Positions 1-7,498 of a stretch of 21,960 bases of DNA are shown here, piece by piece (the stretch's first letter is position 1; each line of letters begins with the position of its first letter). The notes beneath the pieces are model-generated. The model saw nothing but the letters and a program-made list of their open reading frames with translations, was not told the origin of the DNA and made no database searches. Location: IMG/VR virus record IMGVR_UViG_3300033150_000806, positions 1 to 21,960 of that record; one strand, given 5' to 3'. This DNA is from a virus. The translations under genes and the position numbers were made by a program.

Positions 1-11
1 GGAGTATAATT

Positions 12-320
12 ATGGCTATCAGGGTGCAGACAGAATTTACTAGGCGTGGCGATGTCAGGATTATTTACTACAATTATGATGATGATGAGGCTTTGGTTGC
101 AGCTACCAGTGTTAGTATAAGTATTAAAGACCCTGATGGCACTGTTGTTGTGGATGAGGCTGCGATGGTTGAAGGGGATACAGGAGTCTACGAATATTAC
201 TATGCAACCACTGCATCCAGTGTCGTAGGCAACTATCAGGTTGAGGTAGATTCTCTTGATGGAGGGAAACATTCTTTTTATGCTGGTCACTTCCTATTGA
301 GGGCTGGCATAAATGAGTAG
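12..320 (+). CDS. small Ig-like phage structural protein
   Basis: A 102-residue protein, preceded by a GGAG box at the very edge of the window. The sequence alternates short beta strands (VSISIKDPDG, GVYEYYYATT, GNYQVEVDS) in the manner of an immunoglobulin-like or BppU-like domain. A DPDG turn near residue 42 and a closing stretch around FYAGHFLLR are visible. No signal peptide or membrane segment is seen. It lies 6 nt before a baseplate-like gene and close to a propeller protein, so a role as a tail accessory or adhesion-fold protein is inferred from fold and position. No named family is recognised. Confidence 0.75.
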   Translation: MAIRVQTEFTRRGDVRIIYYNYDDDEALVAATSVSISIKDPDGTVVVDEAAMVEGDTGVYEYYYATTASSVVGNYQVEVDSLDGGKHSFYAGHFLLRAGINE

Positions 321-326
321 GGTATT

Positions 327-1724
327 ATGATAGATATCGGGCCATTTTTACTCAGGGCGCAGAGAAGTAGAACTATACTCGGCAAGCACCTGCTAATCCG
401 ATGTGTTCTGACTTATGGAGCCAATACCTATACCTATGACCTGACCAGGATTAAAGAGCTATCGCACACACGGCAGACGTTTAGCCATAAGGGACAGGTA
501 ATGCTCGATGATACGGATAAGACTCTCCACGGTCTTGACTTGGAAGGCTACAAAGCCGTCATCAGCCGTGGTCTAATCACCAAAGCCGGCGAGGAATGGA
601 TAGCCTTGCCCCCCCTCTGGGTAGTAGGTCAGCAGAGAGATTCTTATCGGGACCGATTGGAGTGTAGCCTATCTCTTGAGGGAATCTTTGACCGAATGGG
701 GAAGCATAAAGCGGAGTCTACTCTTACTCTGGCAAGCACAGATACCCAGACTGTCAAGGATTTGCTTACAGGGCTGGCCGATACCACCCTGACAGATGGA
801 ACGAATACTCCCTATTCAAACTATCCTGCATATACCATTACCTTTGATAGTGAGGATGACCTGATTGATTCCTTTAAGCCTGCTGATAGCTTCAGGGTAA
901 ACGAGAATGACACCCGGCTGTCTAAGTGGAAGGAGCTTCTGAGATATACCGATTGCGTGTCCAGGATAGGGAACGATGAAGAAATCCATATCTTCAATCC
1001 TACGACTTCAGGCACTGATTATGATAATGAATATAGCTTAGTCCAAGGCAGGGATTACCATAACTTCTTCAGCAAGCGTTTCCGAAGAAGGATAGTCTCG
1101 CCGAACTATATTATCTTTAAGGACTTTGACGGTAATTACTCTGGTTTTGCCAAAGATGCCAGTGCTGACCTGACCGATATGCTTGAGATTGAGACCCATA
1201 CTACGAGAGCCACCAGTGATGCCCAATGCACGAATCTTGCTAACGCCTTGCTTTCTAAGAGGCAGATGGAAGATGAGAGAGGTTCTGGCGTTCTCCCCTT
1301 TGTTCACTTCGGACAAGAGATTTATGATTATGTGAACTTTGTTGACGCCAGGGCAGGTGATGAGAGAGCTGGCAATGTCGGGTTCATCACCGAATACTAT
1401 AAGCCGGGTCAGTTTAATATGCACATTGGCTTCGGCAGGACTCCGGCAGGTGTTTTGCCCTTGCAGCGATATTCTGTTGAAACGGAGGGCGAAAGGGAGG
1501 GTTTCGCTGTTGAGCAAATGAAGGCACGTTTGTTCGAGCTACAATCTTGGATTAACGAAGCCCTTTCCTATGCATTAACTAACAAAGAAAACATTGACAC
1601 TCTTTGGGATGACAAGGTATGGCAGGTAGACTATGACAAGCAAAGGATGAGGGACTTTATAGACTTCTACTCTATGAAACTCACTGCTTCTCGGGAAATG
1701 AATATACCATCAGAGGCAGCTTAA
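327..1724 (+). CDS. tail hub / baseplate-like protein
   Basis: A 465-residue protein starting 6 nt after the previous gene. The N-terminal 120 residues are rich in beta strands (LLIRCVLTYGANTYTYDLTRIKEL, broken by turns), and the middle holds DYDNEY and aromatic-rich segments. The C-terminus (about 390-440) becomes helical with Gln, Glu and Lys, suggesting a stalk or docking helix. Size, order and composition resemble distal tail or hub proteins placed just before receptor-binding proteins in siphoviruses. That assignment is contextual; no catalytic motif or peptidase signature is seen. Its stop overlaps the next start by one base (TAATG), implying coupled translation. Confidence 0.6.
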   Translation: MIDIGPFLLRAQRSRTILGKHLLIRCVLTYGANTYTYDLTRIKELSHTRQTFSHKGQVMLDDTDKTLHGLDLEGYKAVISRGLITKAGEEWIALPPLWVVGQQRDSYRDRLECSLSLEGIFDRMGKHKAESTLTLASTDTQTVKDLLTGLADTTLTDGTNTPYSNYPAYTITFDSEDDLIDSFKPADSFRVNENDTRLSKWKELLRYTDCVSRIGNDEEIHIFNPTTSGTDYDNEYSLVQGRDYHNFFSKRFRRRIVSPNYIIFKDFDGNYSGFAKDASADLTDMLEIETHTTRATSDAQCTNLANALLSKRQMEDERGSGVLPFVHFGQEIYDYVNFVDARAGDERAGNVGFITEYYKPGQFNMHIGFGRTPAGVLPLQRYSVETEGEREGFAVEQMKARLFELQSWINEALSYALTNKENIDTLWDDKVWQVDYDKQRMRDFIDFYSMKLTASREMNIPSEAA

Positions 1725-3025
1725 TGACAGTCAGGAAGATAAAGGTCAAGGGCGAAAAGCTCAGCTTCCTTGCCCACGCCGACAGTGCTGAACAACTAAT
1801 TGCTGGCACAGCCACAGGTGAAACTCCGACAGGCTGGAACTTGAAGGTCAAGGGGACTTATCTTTACTGGGTAGACAATGACGGTGCCGAGAGAAGGAAG
1901 GAAGGCACTCTCACTGGTGGTAGCAGGACTTTCGGCAGTATAAAGGTCAAAGGCGAAACTCTGCTTTTTGGTGATGAGGATGGGAATGAGAGGTCTTTGA
2001 GTGCAGTAGCCATAAGATATGCTTATGTGGCAGCAAGGGATGATAATTCTCTAACAGTGCTGGATTGTTCTGACCCGACAAATATAACATATCTGGGAAA
2101 TTTGAGTGGAACTGGTTCCCCAAACTATTTACAGACTGTTAATGATGTGGTAATCGCTTACCCTTATGCCTATACTTGCTCTAACGATGGTAATGATGGC
2201 TTTAGTATCTTTGACATCAGCGACCCGACTGCCATAACCAGAGTTGGGGGAATAATACCTGGGGATGCCCAAGACCCTACCTATCTCCTTAATGACTGCC
2301 ATAGCCTCATAAAGTCCGAGGATTACGTTTATATTGCCTGTCGTGCTAATGGCTTATTTGTCGTTGATGTATCTACCCCTGCAACTCCCACTAAGGCAGG
2401 GACATACGAAACCTATGGCTTATACCACATGGCAAAGAGTGGCAATACGCTCTATTGCACAGGTTCAGATGCCCTCATAATACTGGACATAACTAATCTA
2501 GGCAGTATCGCCCTATACTCAAGAACAACTGGCACTGGTTCGCCTAACTATCTCAATAATGCTAGGGGACTGGCTATCAATGGAACTGACCTATATGTAG
2601 TTGCTGAGGTAGATGATGCTATAGTCTGTTGGAATGTAACCGACCCAACTAATCCTACTACCAGGAGTTCTCTGGCTGGGGCTGGCAGCCCTAACTACTT
2701 GAATACGGCACAGGTGGTTCTTGTAAGCGGTAACTTTGCCTATGTTGGGGTTAATGGCGAACATGGGGTAACTGTCATAGACATAACTGACCCTGATGCC
2801 ATATCCTATCATGGTGGGGTTTATGATAGTTCTCCCTGGACTTACTGTTATGAGATTTATGACCTCAAAAAGTCAGGCAACTACCTTTTTATTGCCAACT
2901 ACTATTCGGGTGTAAGCTCGGTTGATATATCTGACCCATCTAGCCCCAGCTTCACAGGAAACATAAAGGGTGCAGGAAGCCCTAACTACTTGGATTACTG
3001 CCATGGGCTTGATTTGCAAGATTAA
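1724..3025 (+). CDS. LVIVP-type seven-repeat beta-propeller tail protein
   Basis: A 433-residue protein in two parts. Residues 6-92 hold three short repeats beginning I/L-KVKG (near 6, 40 and 73). From about residue 95 there are seven repeats of roughly 45-50 residues, each with a hydrophobic strand, then D-I/V-S/T-D-P and an aromatic or Gly pair (for example DISDPTAITRVG, DITDPDAISYHG). This is the signature of LVIVP-repeat propellers. Four of the repeats carry a G-[TA]-GSPNYL insert, and a fifth has a variant (DPTYL). Seven repeats fit a closed seven-bladed propeller. Its place at the end of the tail module suggests a receptor-binding or tail-tip role, which is inference; LVIVP proteins are otherwise often secreted or surface proteins of unknown function. 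Confidence 0.8.
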   Translation: MTVRKIKVKGEKLSFLAHADSAEQLIAGTATGETPTGWNLKVKGTYLYWVDNDGAERRKEGTLTGGSRTFGSIKVKGETLLFGDEDGNERSLSAVAIRYAYVAARDDNSLTVLDCSDPTNITYLGNLSGTGSPNYLQTVNDVVIAYPYAYTCSNDGNDGFSIFDISDPTAITRVGGIIPGDAQDPTYLLNDCHSLIKSEDYVYIACRANGLFVVDVSTPATPTKAGTYETYGLYHMAKSGNTLYCTGSDALIILDITNLGSIALYSRTTGTGSPNYLNNARGLAINGTDLYVVAEVDDAIVCWNVTDPTNPTTRSSLAGAGSPNYLNTAQVVLVSGNFAYVGVNGEHGVTVIDITDPDAISYHGGVYDSSPWTYCYEIYDLKKSGNYLFIANYYSGVSSVDISDPSSPSFTGNIKGAGSPNYLDYCHGLDLQD

Positions 3026-3037
3026 AGGAGACTAGCC

Positions 3038-3295
3038 ATGAAAGCAGCCGAAAGGGATGACCTGTTAATCCGCCTTGATGAGAGAGTCAACAATATATGG
3101 AAGCTCACCGAGGCTCAAGAGGCACACCTGAGCAGAATCAACTCCCACCTTGAAGACCACTCCAGAAGGATAGCTATTACTGAGACATTACAGAAAGAAA
3201 GAAACAAGCCCGACAAGAAAACTCTTAGTGGCTATGCTGCTGGCGCAGCAGCTATTGCAGTGGCGTTGTGGAAGGCTTTTACTGGTAGCCCCTGA
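3038..3295 (+). CDS. holin/XhlA-like membrane protein
   Basis: An 85-residue protein preceded by AAGGAG (3025-3030). Residues 1-55 form a charged amphipathic helix (RLDERVNNIWKLTEAQEAH) that could make a coiled coil. Residues 63-81 form one Ala-rich membrane helix (GYAAGAAAIAVALWKAF) with a short tail. A coiled coil followed by one C-terminal membrane segment is the arrangement of XhlA/hemolysin-type and some holin-associated phage proteins. It is the last gene before the terminator, where lysis genes often sit, but no endolysin is visible nearby, so the lysis role is an inference. Confidence 0.65.
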   Translation: MKAAERDDLLIRLDERVNNIWKLTEAQEAHLSRINSHLEDHSRRIAITETLQKERNKPDKKTLSGYAAGAAAIAVALWKAFTGSP

Positions 3296-3350
3296 CAACG
3301 CACAGAATTGATTTCTGACGCTTTTATGGCTATATAAGTAGAAAGGTATT

Positions 3351-3384
3351 ACCGCCCGCTTAATTGTGGGCGGTTTTCTTTTTT
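3351..3384 (+). terminator. intrinsic terminator after the tail module
   Basis: A 7-bp perfect stem (ACCGCCC at 3351-3357 with GGGCGGT at 3368-3374) has a 10-nt loop and is followed by a T-rich run. This is a textbook rho-independent terminator. It separates the late tail transcript from the early promoter 33 nt further on. Confidence 0.9.
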
Positions 3385-3416
3385 ATAAATCGTTACAAAA
3401 ATGGTTGAAAAAAGGG

Positions 3417-3450
3417 TTGACATTTCGACAAATCCTGTTATAATAATAGT
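3417..3450 (+). promoter_or_regulatory. strong extended -10 sigma-70 promoter, apparently leaderless
   Basis: A perfect TTGACA (3417-3422), a 16-bp spacer and TGTTATAAT (TG at 3436-3437, TATAAT at 3439-3444). Only six bases separate the -10 box from the ATG at 3451, so the expected start of transcription is the A of the ATG itself and no ribosome-binding site can precede it. It is placed to drive the whole early operon. Confidence 0.88.
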
Positions 3451-3615
3451 ATGCCTAAATATGATTCCAATACCAAGATAGAAAGAAACAAGGCTATCGT
3501 TGAGATGGTCAGGAGGCGACCAGATTTTTCGCTAAAAGAGATTGGCAAGATATTCGGCATCTCTGGTGCAAGAATATGGCTAATCAATAAGAAGTGGAAA
3601 GGTAAGCTAGATTAA
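3451..3615 (+). CDS. 54-aa helix-turn-helix protein
   Basis: The frame opens at ATG 3451 and reads MPKYDSNTKIERNKAIVEMV, then a helix-turn-helix: SLKEIGKIFGISGARIWLINK. This resembles the small homeodomain-like or sigma region 4-type HTH found in phage early regulators. It is the first gene after the strong promoter and would be read from a leaderless message. The C-terminus is lysine-rich (KKWKGKLD), fitting DNA binding. It may act as a small early repressor or activator; the target is unknown. Confidence 0.75.
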   Translation: MPKYDSNTKIERNKAIVEMVRRRPDFSLKEIGKIFGISGARIWLINKKWKGKLD

Positions 3616-3641
3616 AGCTAAACTAAAAGGGGGTAAAGGTG

Positions 3642-4097
3642 ATGAAGCCAAAGGATTTTTCCGAGTCTGCTGTTAATCTCTGTAATCCGCCGGAAGTCAG
3701 GCAACTGCTTGATAGTCTTTCCGATGAACAAGGTAAGCTGGATTTTTTCGAATCAGAACTCAAAAAGAACAATACTGACCTGATTAAGAAAATCAGTGCT
3801 CAATCGGAGAGAGTTGCTGAAGTCCAGACAGCTATCCGAGAAGCGATAAAGGCACACGGCAGTTATCAGGACCTGGAGGGAGAACGCTATGGTGTCCAGT
3901 ATGAGCGGAAAACACCTGTCTATAACCTCGAGCCATTCAAAAAGAACTTCCCTAAGTTCGTTGAGCTGTGCGTCAAGGAAACCATAGACATCAATGCACT
4001 CAAGGGGCAGGTCAAGGGCAAGCTTATTACCGAAGAGGAACTTGAAAAGGCTGGTGTTCTCTTATATGAGTTAAGCACAGCGTTCTATATTAGGTGA
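3642..4097 (+). CDS. Gp157/Gam-like coiled-coil protein next to RecT
   Basis: About 151 residues. ATG 3642 is chosen over the GTG three bases earlier because AAGGGGG (3627-3633) stands 8 nt before it. Residues 20-70 are a long heptad-bearing helix (DEQGKLDFFESELKKNN and onward), followed by a compact alpha/beta part (YGVQYERKTPVYNLEPF). A coiled coil followed by a small domain, directly before a RecT-like gene, is the pattern of the Gp157 or Gam/host-nuclease-inhibitor proteins of phage recombination modules. Sequence-level family assignment is not certain. It is probably cotranscribed with the next gene, 6 nt downstream. Confidence 0.65.
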   Translation: MKPKDFSESAVNLCNPPEVRQLLDSLSDEQGKLDFFESELKKNNTDLIKKISAQSERVAEVQTAIREAIKAHGSYQDLEGERYGVQYERKTPVYNLEPFKKNFPKFVELCVKETIDINALKGQVKGKLITEEELEKAGVLLYELSTAFYIR

Positions 4098-4103
4098 GGT
4101 AAG

Positions 4104-5258
4104 ATGCCGATTTATGAAGATGAAACAAGAACTAGAAAAGACTTGGACAAGCTTCGCAGAAAGAACAAGTGTGCGATATGCGGGGAAAGGCTAGACATAT
4201 TCCTTGATAGAGAATCAGGTAAGGTCTTTCTCGCTTGCCATAACTGGCCAACAAGCCCACCGGCAAGTCACCACGAAGGTATTGTGAGGGAATACCAAGC
4301 GCAAGATGAAGACTACGAATCTGATATAAGGAGGTTGGTAGAAATGGAAAACAGAGTAGGGGCAAAGGCTACAAAGGCTCTCCAAAAGATGCCGGCTCAC
4401 GGCCAGCTTACACAGCCACAGGCTGAACATATCTTGAGCCTTGTCTATCCAGGAGCACCAAAGGATGAGATTATCCGATGTGCTATCCTATGCAGGGACT
4501 TTGGCTTACATCCTCTAATGAAAGAGGTATACCTTATCCCATTCAAAGATAAGGATGGCAAAGCTAACTATGCGACAGTTCTCGGCATCAACGCCACTCG
4601 GAAGTTGATGGCACAGAGGGGGACTTATTCTTACATTGATGATACCCCGAGGCTTATGACCGAAGATGAGCAGAAGCGGATATTCGGAGAGGTTGATGCA
4701 AAGAATATAGTCGCCATCACCAAACTGAGGACAAAGGATGGGCTTGAGGCACCGGGCTATGGTAGGTGGCCAAGGGAAAAAGAGCCATATGGAACTGACA
4801 AGGGTAACACAAAAGCTAATATGGCTTTCATTCGGAGTGAGCGCAATGCCTTTAGCCGACTATCACCTGATGCTTTGCCTGAAGGCATTGAGGTTATTGA
4901 TGAAGCCTATGTTGAAGTGCCAGATGTGGGCAAGGTAACCACTGAGACTGGTGAAGTTATTGAGGATAAGGCAGAGGAAGTGAAGCCAGAAGAGAAGCCT
5001 AAGCCAAAAGCCAAGACAGATAAGGTGGTAGAGGAACAGCCTGAGTTACTTGTAGAGCCAGCCGAGAAAGATGAGACACCTATTGACATAGAGCAATTGA
5101 CTCATATCACGCAGATGATGAAGGATGCTGGTATGGACTTGGCAGCCATAGGTAAATACTGCAATGTGGACAAGGGCTGGAATATCAGGAAACTGGGAGA
5201 CCTTGTTAATTGGCAGTATGACGAGCTTGTAGAAGCCTTTGAGAAAGGGAAGGCTTGA
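4104..5258 (+). CDS. recT: RecT/Bet-family single-strand annealing protein with N-terminal zinc finger
   Basis: A 384-residue protein. Residues 23-60 carry CAIC, then CHNW and paired His (Cys 23, 26, 45; His 46, 56, 57), a likely zinc-binding cap. Residues 105-260 match the RecT/Bet annealase core: CRDFGLHPLMKEVYLIPF is equivalent to the conserved 'LNPLTKEIYAFP' strand, followed by TVLGINATRKL and a basic NMAFIRSERNAF helix. An acidic linker (about 270-325, KPEEKPKPKAK) joins a small C-terminal helical region (330-380). The role is annealing of single-stranded ends in recombination and replication. No separate RecE/exonuclease is present, but a VRR-NUC nuclease lies downstream. The extra zinc finger is unusual for the family. 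Confidence 0.8.
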   Translation: MPIYEDETRTRKDLDKLRRKNKCAICGERLDIFLDRESGKVFLACHNWPTSPPASHHEGIVREYQAQDEDYESDIRRLVEMENRVGAKATKALQKMPAHGQLTQPQAEHILSLVYPGAPKDEIIRCAILCRDFGLHPLMKEVYLIPFKDKDGKANYATVLGINATRKLMAQRGTYSYIDDTPRLMTEDEQKRIFGEVDAKNIVAITKLRTKDGLEAPGYGRWPREKEPYGTDKGNTKANMAFIRSERNAFSRLSPDALPEGIEVIDEAYVEVPDVGKVTTETGEVIEDKAEEVKPEEKPKPKAKTDKVVEEQPELLVEPAEKDETPIDIEQLTHITQMMKDAGMDLAAIGKYCNVDKGWNIRKLGDLVNWQYDELVEAFEKGKA

Positions 5259-5271
5259 GTTTACCCCCTGA

Positions 5272-5341
5272 CTATGGACTTGTTAGTGTCTGGATTATCG
5301 GTGTTCATTCCAGTAGGATAACCGAGCTAACAAGTCCATAG
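5272..5341 (+). promoter_or_regulatory. 15-bp perfect inverted repeat with nested pairing in its loop
   Basis: Arms CTATGGACTTGTTAG (5272-5286) and CTAACAAGTCCATAG (5327-5341) are perfectly complementary around a 40-nt loop. Inside the loop CTGGA (5290-5294) pairs with TCCAG (5309-5313). TCGGT (5298-5302) pairs with ACCGA (5321-5325) in an interlocked order, the topology of an H-type pseudoknot. There is no T-run after it, so it is not an ordinary terminator. It fills most of the gap between recT and the next gene and could be a structured RNA, an attenuator or a replication-origin cruciform. Confidence 0.6.
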
Positions 5342-5357
5342 ATGAGAGGATAAGCAG

Positions 5358-5561
5358 ATGAGCCTAGTTGAAGTAATGGAAGAGTGCGAAGTTTGTGAAG
5401 CCTGCGGAATTAGCAATCAGGGCGTTGAAGAACACGGGCTGGTTGAGTATAGAGAACACAGGATTTGCACTTATTGTGTTAGGTCGTGGGCTGCCAGGGA
5501 GAAACGGACTGGATATAAACTATCTTGGGAAGAGTTCACCACTGGTAAATTAAAGAGGTGA
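5358..5561 (+). CDS. 67-aa small zinc-ribbon protein
   Basis: A 67-residue protein with two cysteine pairs, CEACG near residue 13 and CTYC near residue 39, flanked by acidic and basic helices (SWAAREKRTGYKLSWEEF). The spacing of about 20 residues between pairs is that of a treble-clef or zinc-ribbon module. The ATG lies after AGAGGATAAGCAG, only 16 nt past the inverted repeat at 5272-5341, so that element may influence its expression. No further function can be deduced. Confidence 0.7.
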   Translation: MSLVEVMEECEVCEACGISNQGVEEHGLVEYREHRICTYCVRSWAAREKRTGYKLSWEEFTTGKLKR

Positions 5562-5595
5562 AAAAGTATCAGATATATGCTGAAAGGAGAAGGAG

Positions 5596-5775
5596 ATGGA
5601 AAACAATTATTTGGCAAAGGATGAAACCTACTACAAGGTGAGACGCTACAGCCCTGATAAGTTTTACGGCGAATTCAGTTTAGACCCAGAGAGGGAAGCA
5701 ATAAAAGAGGGAGAGATATTCTTTGATAATATAAGCCAAGAGTTTGTGATACGAATAGAAGTTATAAAGATTTAA
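5596..5775 (+). CDS. 59-aa unknown protein
   Basis: ATG 5596 follows an excellent AAAGGAGAAGGAG box and opens MENNYLAKDETYYKVRRY, ending in TAA at 5773. The protein is rich in Tyr, Asp and Glu with alternating strands (KFYGEFSLD, EIFFDNISQEFVIRIEV). No motif is recognised. It keeps the operon direction and close spacing, so it is likely real. Confidence 0.6.
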   Translation: MENNYLAKDETYYKVRRYSPDKFYGEFSLDPEREAIKEGEIFFDNISQEFVIRIEVIKI

Positions 5776-5820
5776 CTGGGGCAATGAGGCAGAGAGTGAT
5801 ATTGGGTTATAGGAGGCTCA

Positions 5821-6270
5821 ATGCCAAGAGGTAGATTTATATCCAAGAGCTTCTACAACAACTACAGGTTGAACTCTATGCCTGTAGAGGTTCATCACCC
5901 TAAGATACGGAAGCACATTGTCGAACACAAGGCAGAAGATAAGACGCCGGCTGAGATTAAGACTGATGACCTCAAGGTAGCTGGTATGATTAAATATTAT
6001 CAGGACCAACTAGGCAGAATGCTGACCCCGCATGATTACAACAACCTTGTTGATTATGCTGATAACTACTTGGATGGGTGGTTTGAGAAAGCAGTTGATG
6101 AAGCCATAAAGAATAATGCTCGAACCCCAATGAGATATATTGAGAAGATAATGGAGAATTGGAGAGAAGAGGGGGTAAATCCACTTGTCGGACCAAGGGC
6201 TAAGACAAATCGGGAGCAGTCTACCTCAACTGAAAAGCTCAAGGAAAGCACCACCAAAAAGCTTAGATAA
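5821..6270 (+). CDS. DnaD-domain replication protein
   Basis: A 149-residue protein after an AGGAGG box. Residues 55-118 match the DnaD/DnaB_2 C-terminal domain: MIKYYQDQLGRMLTPHDY, then YLDGWFEKAVDEAIKNN and the hallmark RYIEKIMENWREEG. The N-terminus is basic, and the C-terminal tail (120-149) is disordered and Lys/Thr-rich. DnaD-family proteins remodel the origin and, with a DnaC/DnaI-type loader, bring in the replicative helicase. The next gene is such a loader and overlaps this one by 86 nt. It is short because the winged-helix N-domain typical of full DnaD is absent. Confidence 0.85.
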   Translation: MPRGRFISKSFYNNYRLNSMPVEVHHPKIRKHIVEHKAEDKTPAEIKTDDLKVAGMIKYYQDQLGRMLTPHDYNNLVDYADNYLDGWFEKAVDEAIKNNARTPMRYIEKIMENWREEGVNPLVGPRAKTNREQSTSTEKLKESTTKKLR

Positions 6271-7000
6271 TGAGCTGGCGGTAGAAGAGGGAGTCTGCCC
6301 TATCTGTAAAGGGATTGGGCTTCTGCACCCAAAAGGTGAGGATGGAAAGCCAGACTATAGCAGGGCTGTAATCTGTGATTGCAAGCGTGAAGAGCATGAA
6401 CAGCAACGCAGGCAGAGCCTCTTGAGGCTTTGTGGACTTCCCTTCGGCACAGACAATCTAACCTTTGATACATTCTGCGTAGATAAACGCTGGCCTGCTC
6501 TATATGAAGCCAAGAGGTTATCAATCGAGTTAGCAGAGGAAACCTCGAACATTAGGTGGCTCTGCCTTTTAGGTGGGGCTGACTGCGGTAAGACACATCT
6601 TGCTATTGCTATATGCCGGCGCCGACTTGAGAGGAACAAGCCAGCCCGATATGTCTTTGTTCCCTTAATGCTTGATGAACTCCGAAGGGGATACAGCAAA
6701 GAGGGTGATGATGCCTACGATTCCAAGTTACAGTTCTTAATGAATGTGGACTTGCTAGTTCTCGATGACTTGGGAGCGCAGACACCTACACCCTGGGCAA
6801 TGGAACGCCTGATGATGCTTGTAGACTATCGGAGCGTGAATGGATTGCCACTGGTAGTCACTACTAATAAGCCCCTGACAGACTTGCCAGGTGATGATGA
6901 GCACCGAATTGGAAGCAGACTGCTGAGATTCCCTGCTGGACGGCAGATAGTTATTGATTCACCGGAATACAGGACTTGGAGAAATGAAAAAAGGAATTAG
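6185..7000 (+). CDS. DnaC/DnaI-like AAA+ helicase loader
   Basis: A 271-residue protein. The TTG start at 6185 is accepted because GAGGGGG lies about 9 nt upstream and no better in-frame start exists before the zinc motif; it creates an 86-nt overlap with the DnaD-like gene. Cys 38, 41, 64 and 66 form an N-terminal zinc-binding site (CPIC, CDCK). Walker A is GGADCGKT (130-137), Walker B LLVLDD (190-195), sensor 1 TTN (226-228), and RIGSRL (241-246) supplies the arginine finger. This matches DnaC-type loaders of the replicative DnaB helicase. No phage helicase is seen in the window, so it may load the host DnaB. Confidence 0.87.
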   Translation: MSDQGLRQIGSSLPQLKSSRKAPPKSLDNELAVEEGVCPICKGIGLLHPKGEDGKPDYSRAVICDCKREEHEQQRRQSLLRLCGLPFGTDNLTFDTFCVDKRWPALYEAKRLSIELAEETSNIRWLCLLGGADCGKTHLAIAICRRRLERNKPARYVFVPLMLDELRRGYSKEGDDAYDSKLQFLMNVDLLVLDDLGAQTPTPWAMERLMMLVDYRSVNGLPLVVTTNKPLTDLPGDDEHRIGSRLLRFPAGRQIVIDSPEYRTWRNEKRN

Positions 7001-7391
7001 CGAGACAGCCTTCTCAACTCAGATTGAGGACTTGTTTGAGAGGTTCGGCTGGTTATGGTGTCACTTCCGACCAGCTATGAGGCGAGATGGCAGCTGGTAT
7101 ACGGCATTATCTGGTTATGCGGGGATGCTTGACTATATTGTAGCCAGAGAGCGTGATGGTAGGCTCATTTTCGCAGAGTTGAAGGATGAAGCCTCTAAGT
7201 TAGACCCACTCCAGTTGAAGTGGTTTGAGACGCTGAAGGCTTGCCAGAGGTCAGTTCTTGCCGAGCCTATACCAGTGGCGAGAAATGTAGACCTGATAGC
7301 ATTTCTAAAGACCTGTAGTTTTATCAATATACCTGAAGTCTATGTCTGGAAACCAAGCCAGATTGACGAAATCGTGGAGATATTAAGATGA
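6984..7391 (+). CDS. VRR-NUC family nuclease
   Basis: About 135 residues. ATG 6984 is favoured over an upstream TTG (6954), although the GGAGA before it is very close. Conserved PD-(D/E)XK residues are visible: GMLDYIVA (Asp 50), IFAELKDE (Glu 65, Lys 67), and LQLKWFE with Gln 77. This matches the VRR-NUC nuclease family found beside phage replication genes, where a Holliday-junction or flap-processing role is often proposed. Its start overlaps the loader gene end by 17 nt. It may supply the nuclease partner for the RecT-like annealase, which is inference. Confidence 0.8.
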   Translation: MKKGISETAFSTQIEDLFERFGWLWCHFRPAMRRDGSWYTALSGYAGMLDYIVARERDGRLIFAELKDEASKLDPLQLKWFETLKACQRSVLAEPIPVARNVDLIAFLKTCSFINIPEVYVWKPSQIDEIVEILR

Positions 7392-7498
7392 GAATACAGT
7401 CGATGAAAGGTAAGCCCTGTCCATATAAGCCGATTACTTGTAGTGAGGGATTCTGCCAAGACTGCTGGATATATTTACAGAGGGGGAAGAAGAAATGA
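7388..7498 (+). CDS. 36-aa cysteine-rich protein
   Basis: ATG 7388 overlaps the nuclease stop (ATGA) and opens MRIQSMKGKPCPYKPITCSE; the next residues are GFCQDCW. The four cysteines (two spaced pairs) suggest a tiny zinc finger. The next gene starts inside its stop (ATGACTG), so the three reading frames are tightly coupled. Function unknown. Confidence 0.55.
   Translation: MRIQSMKGKPCPYKPITCSEGFCQDCWIYLQRGKKK

Noticed and set aside
1038-1517. Minus-strand frame opposite the baseplate-like gene
   Set aside because: Shadow frame without start signal.
5272-5341. Considered as a rho-independent terminator
   Set aside because: No T-run follows the hairpin in either direction, and the operon continues.
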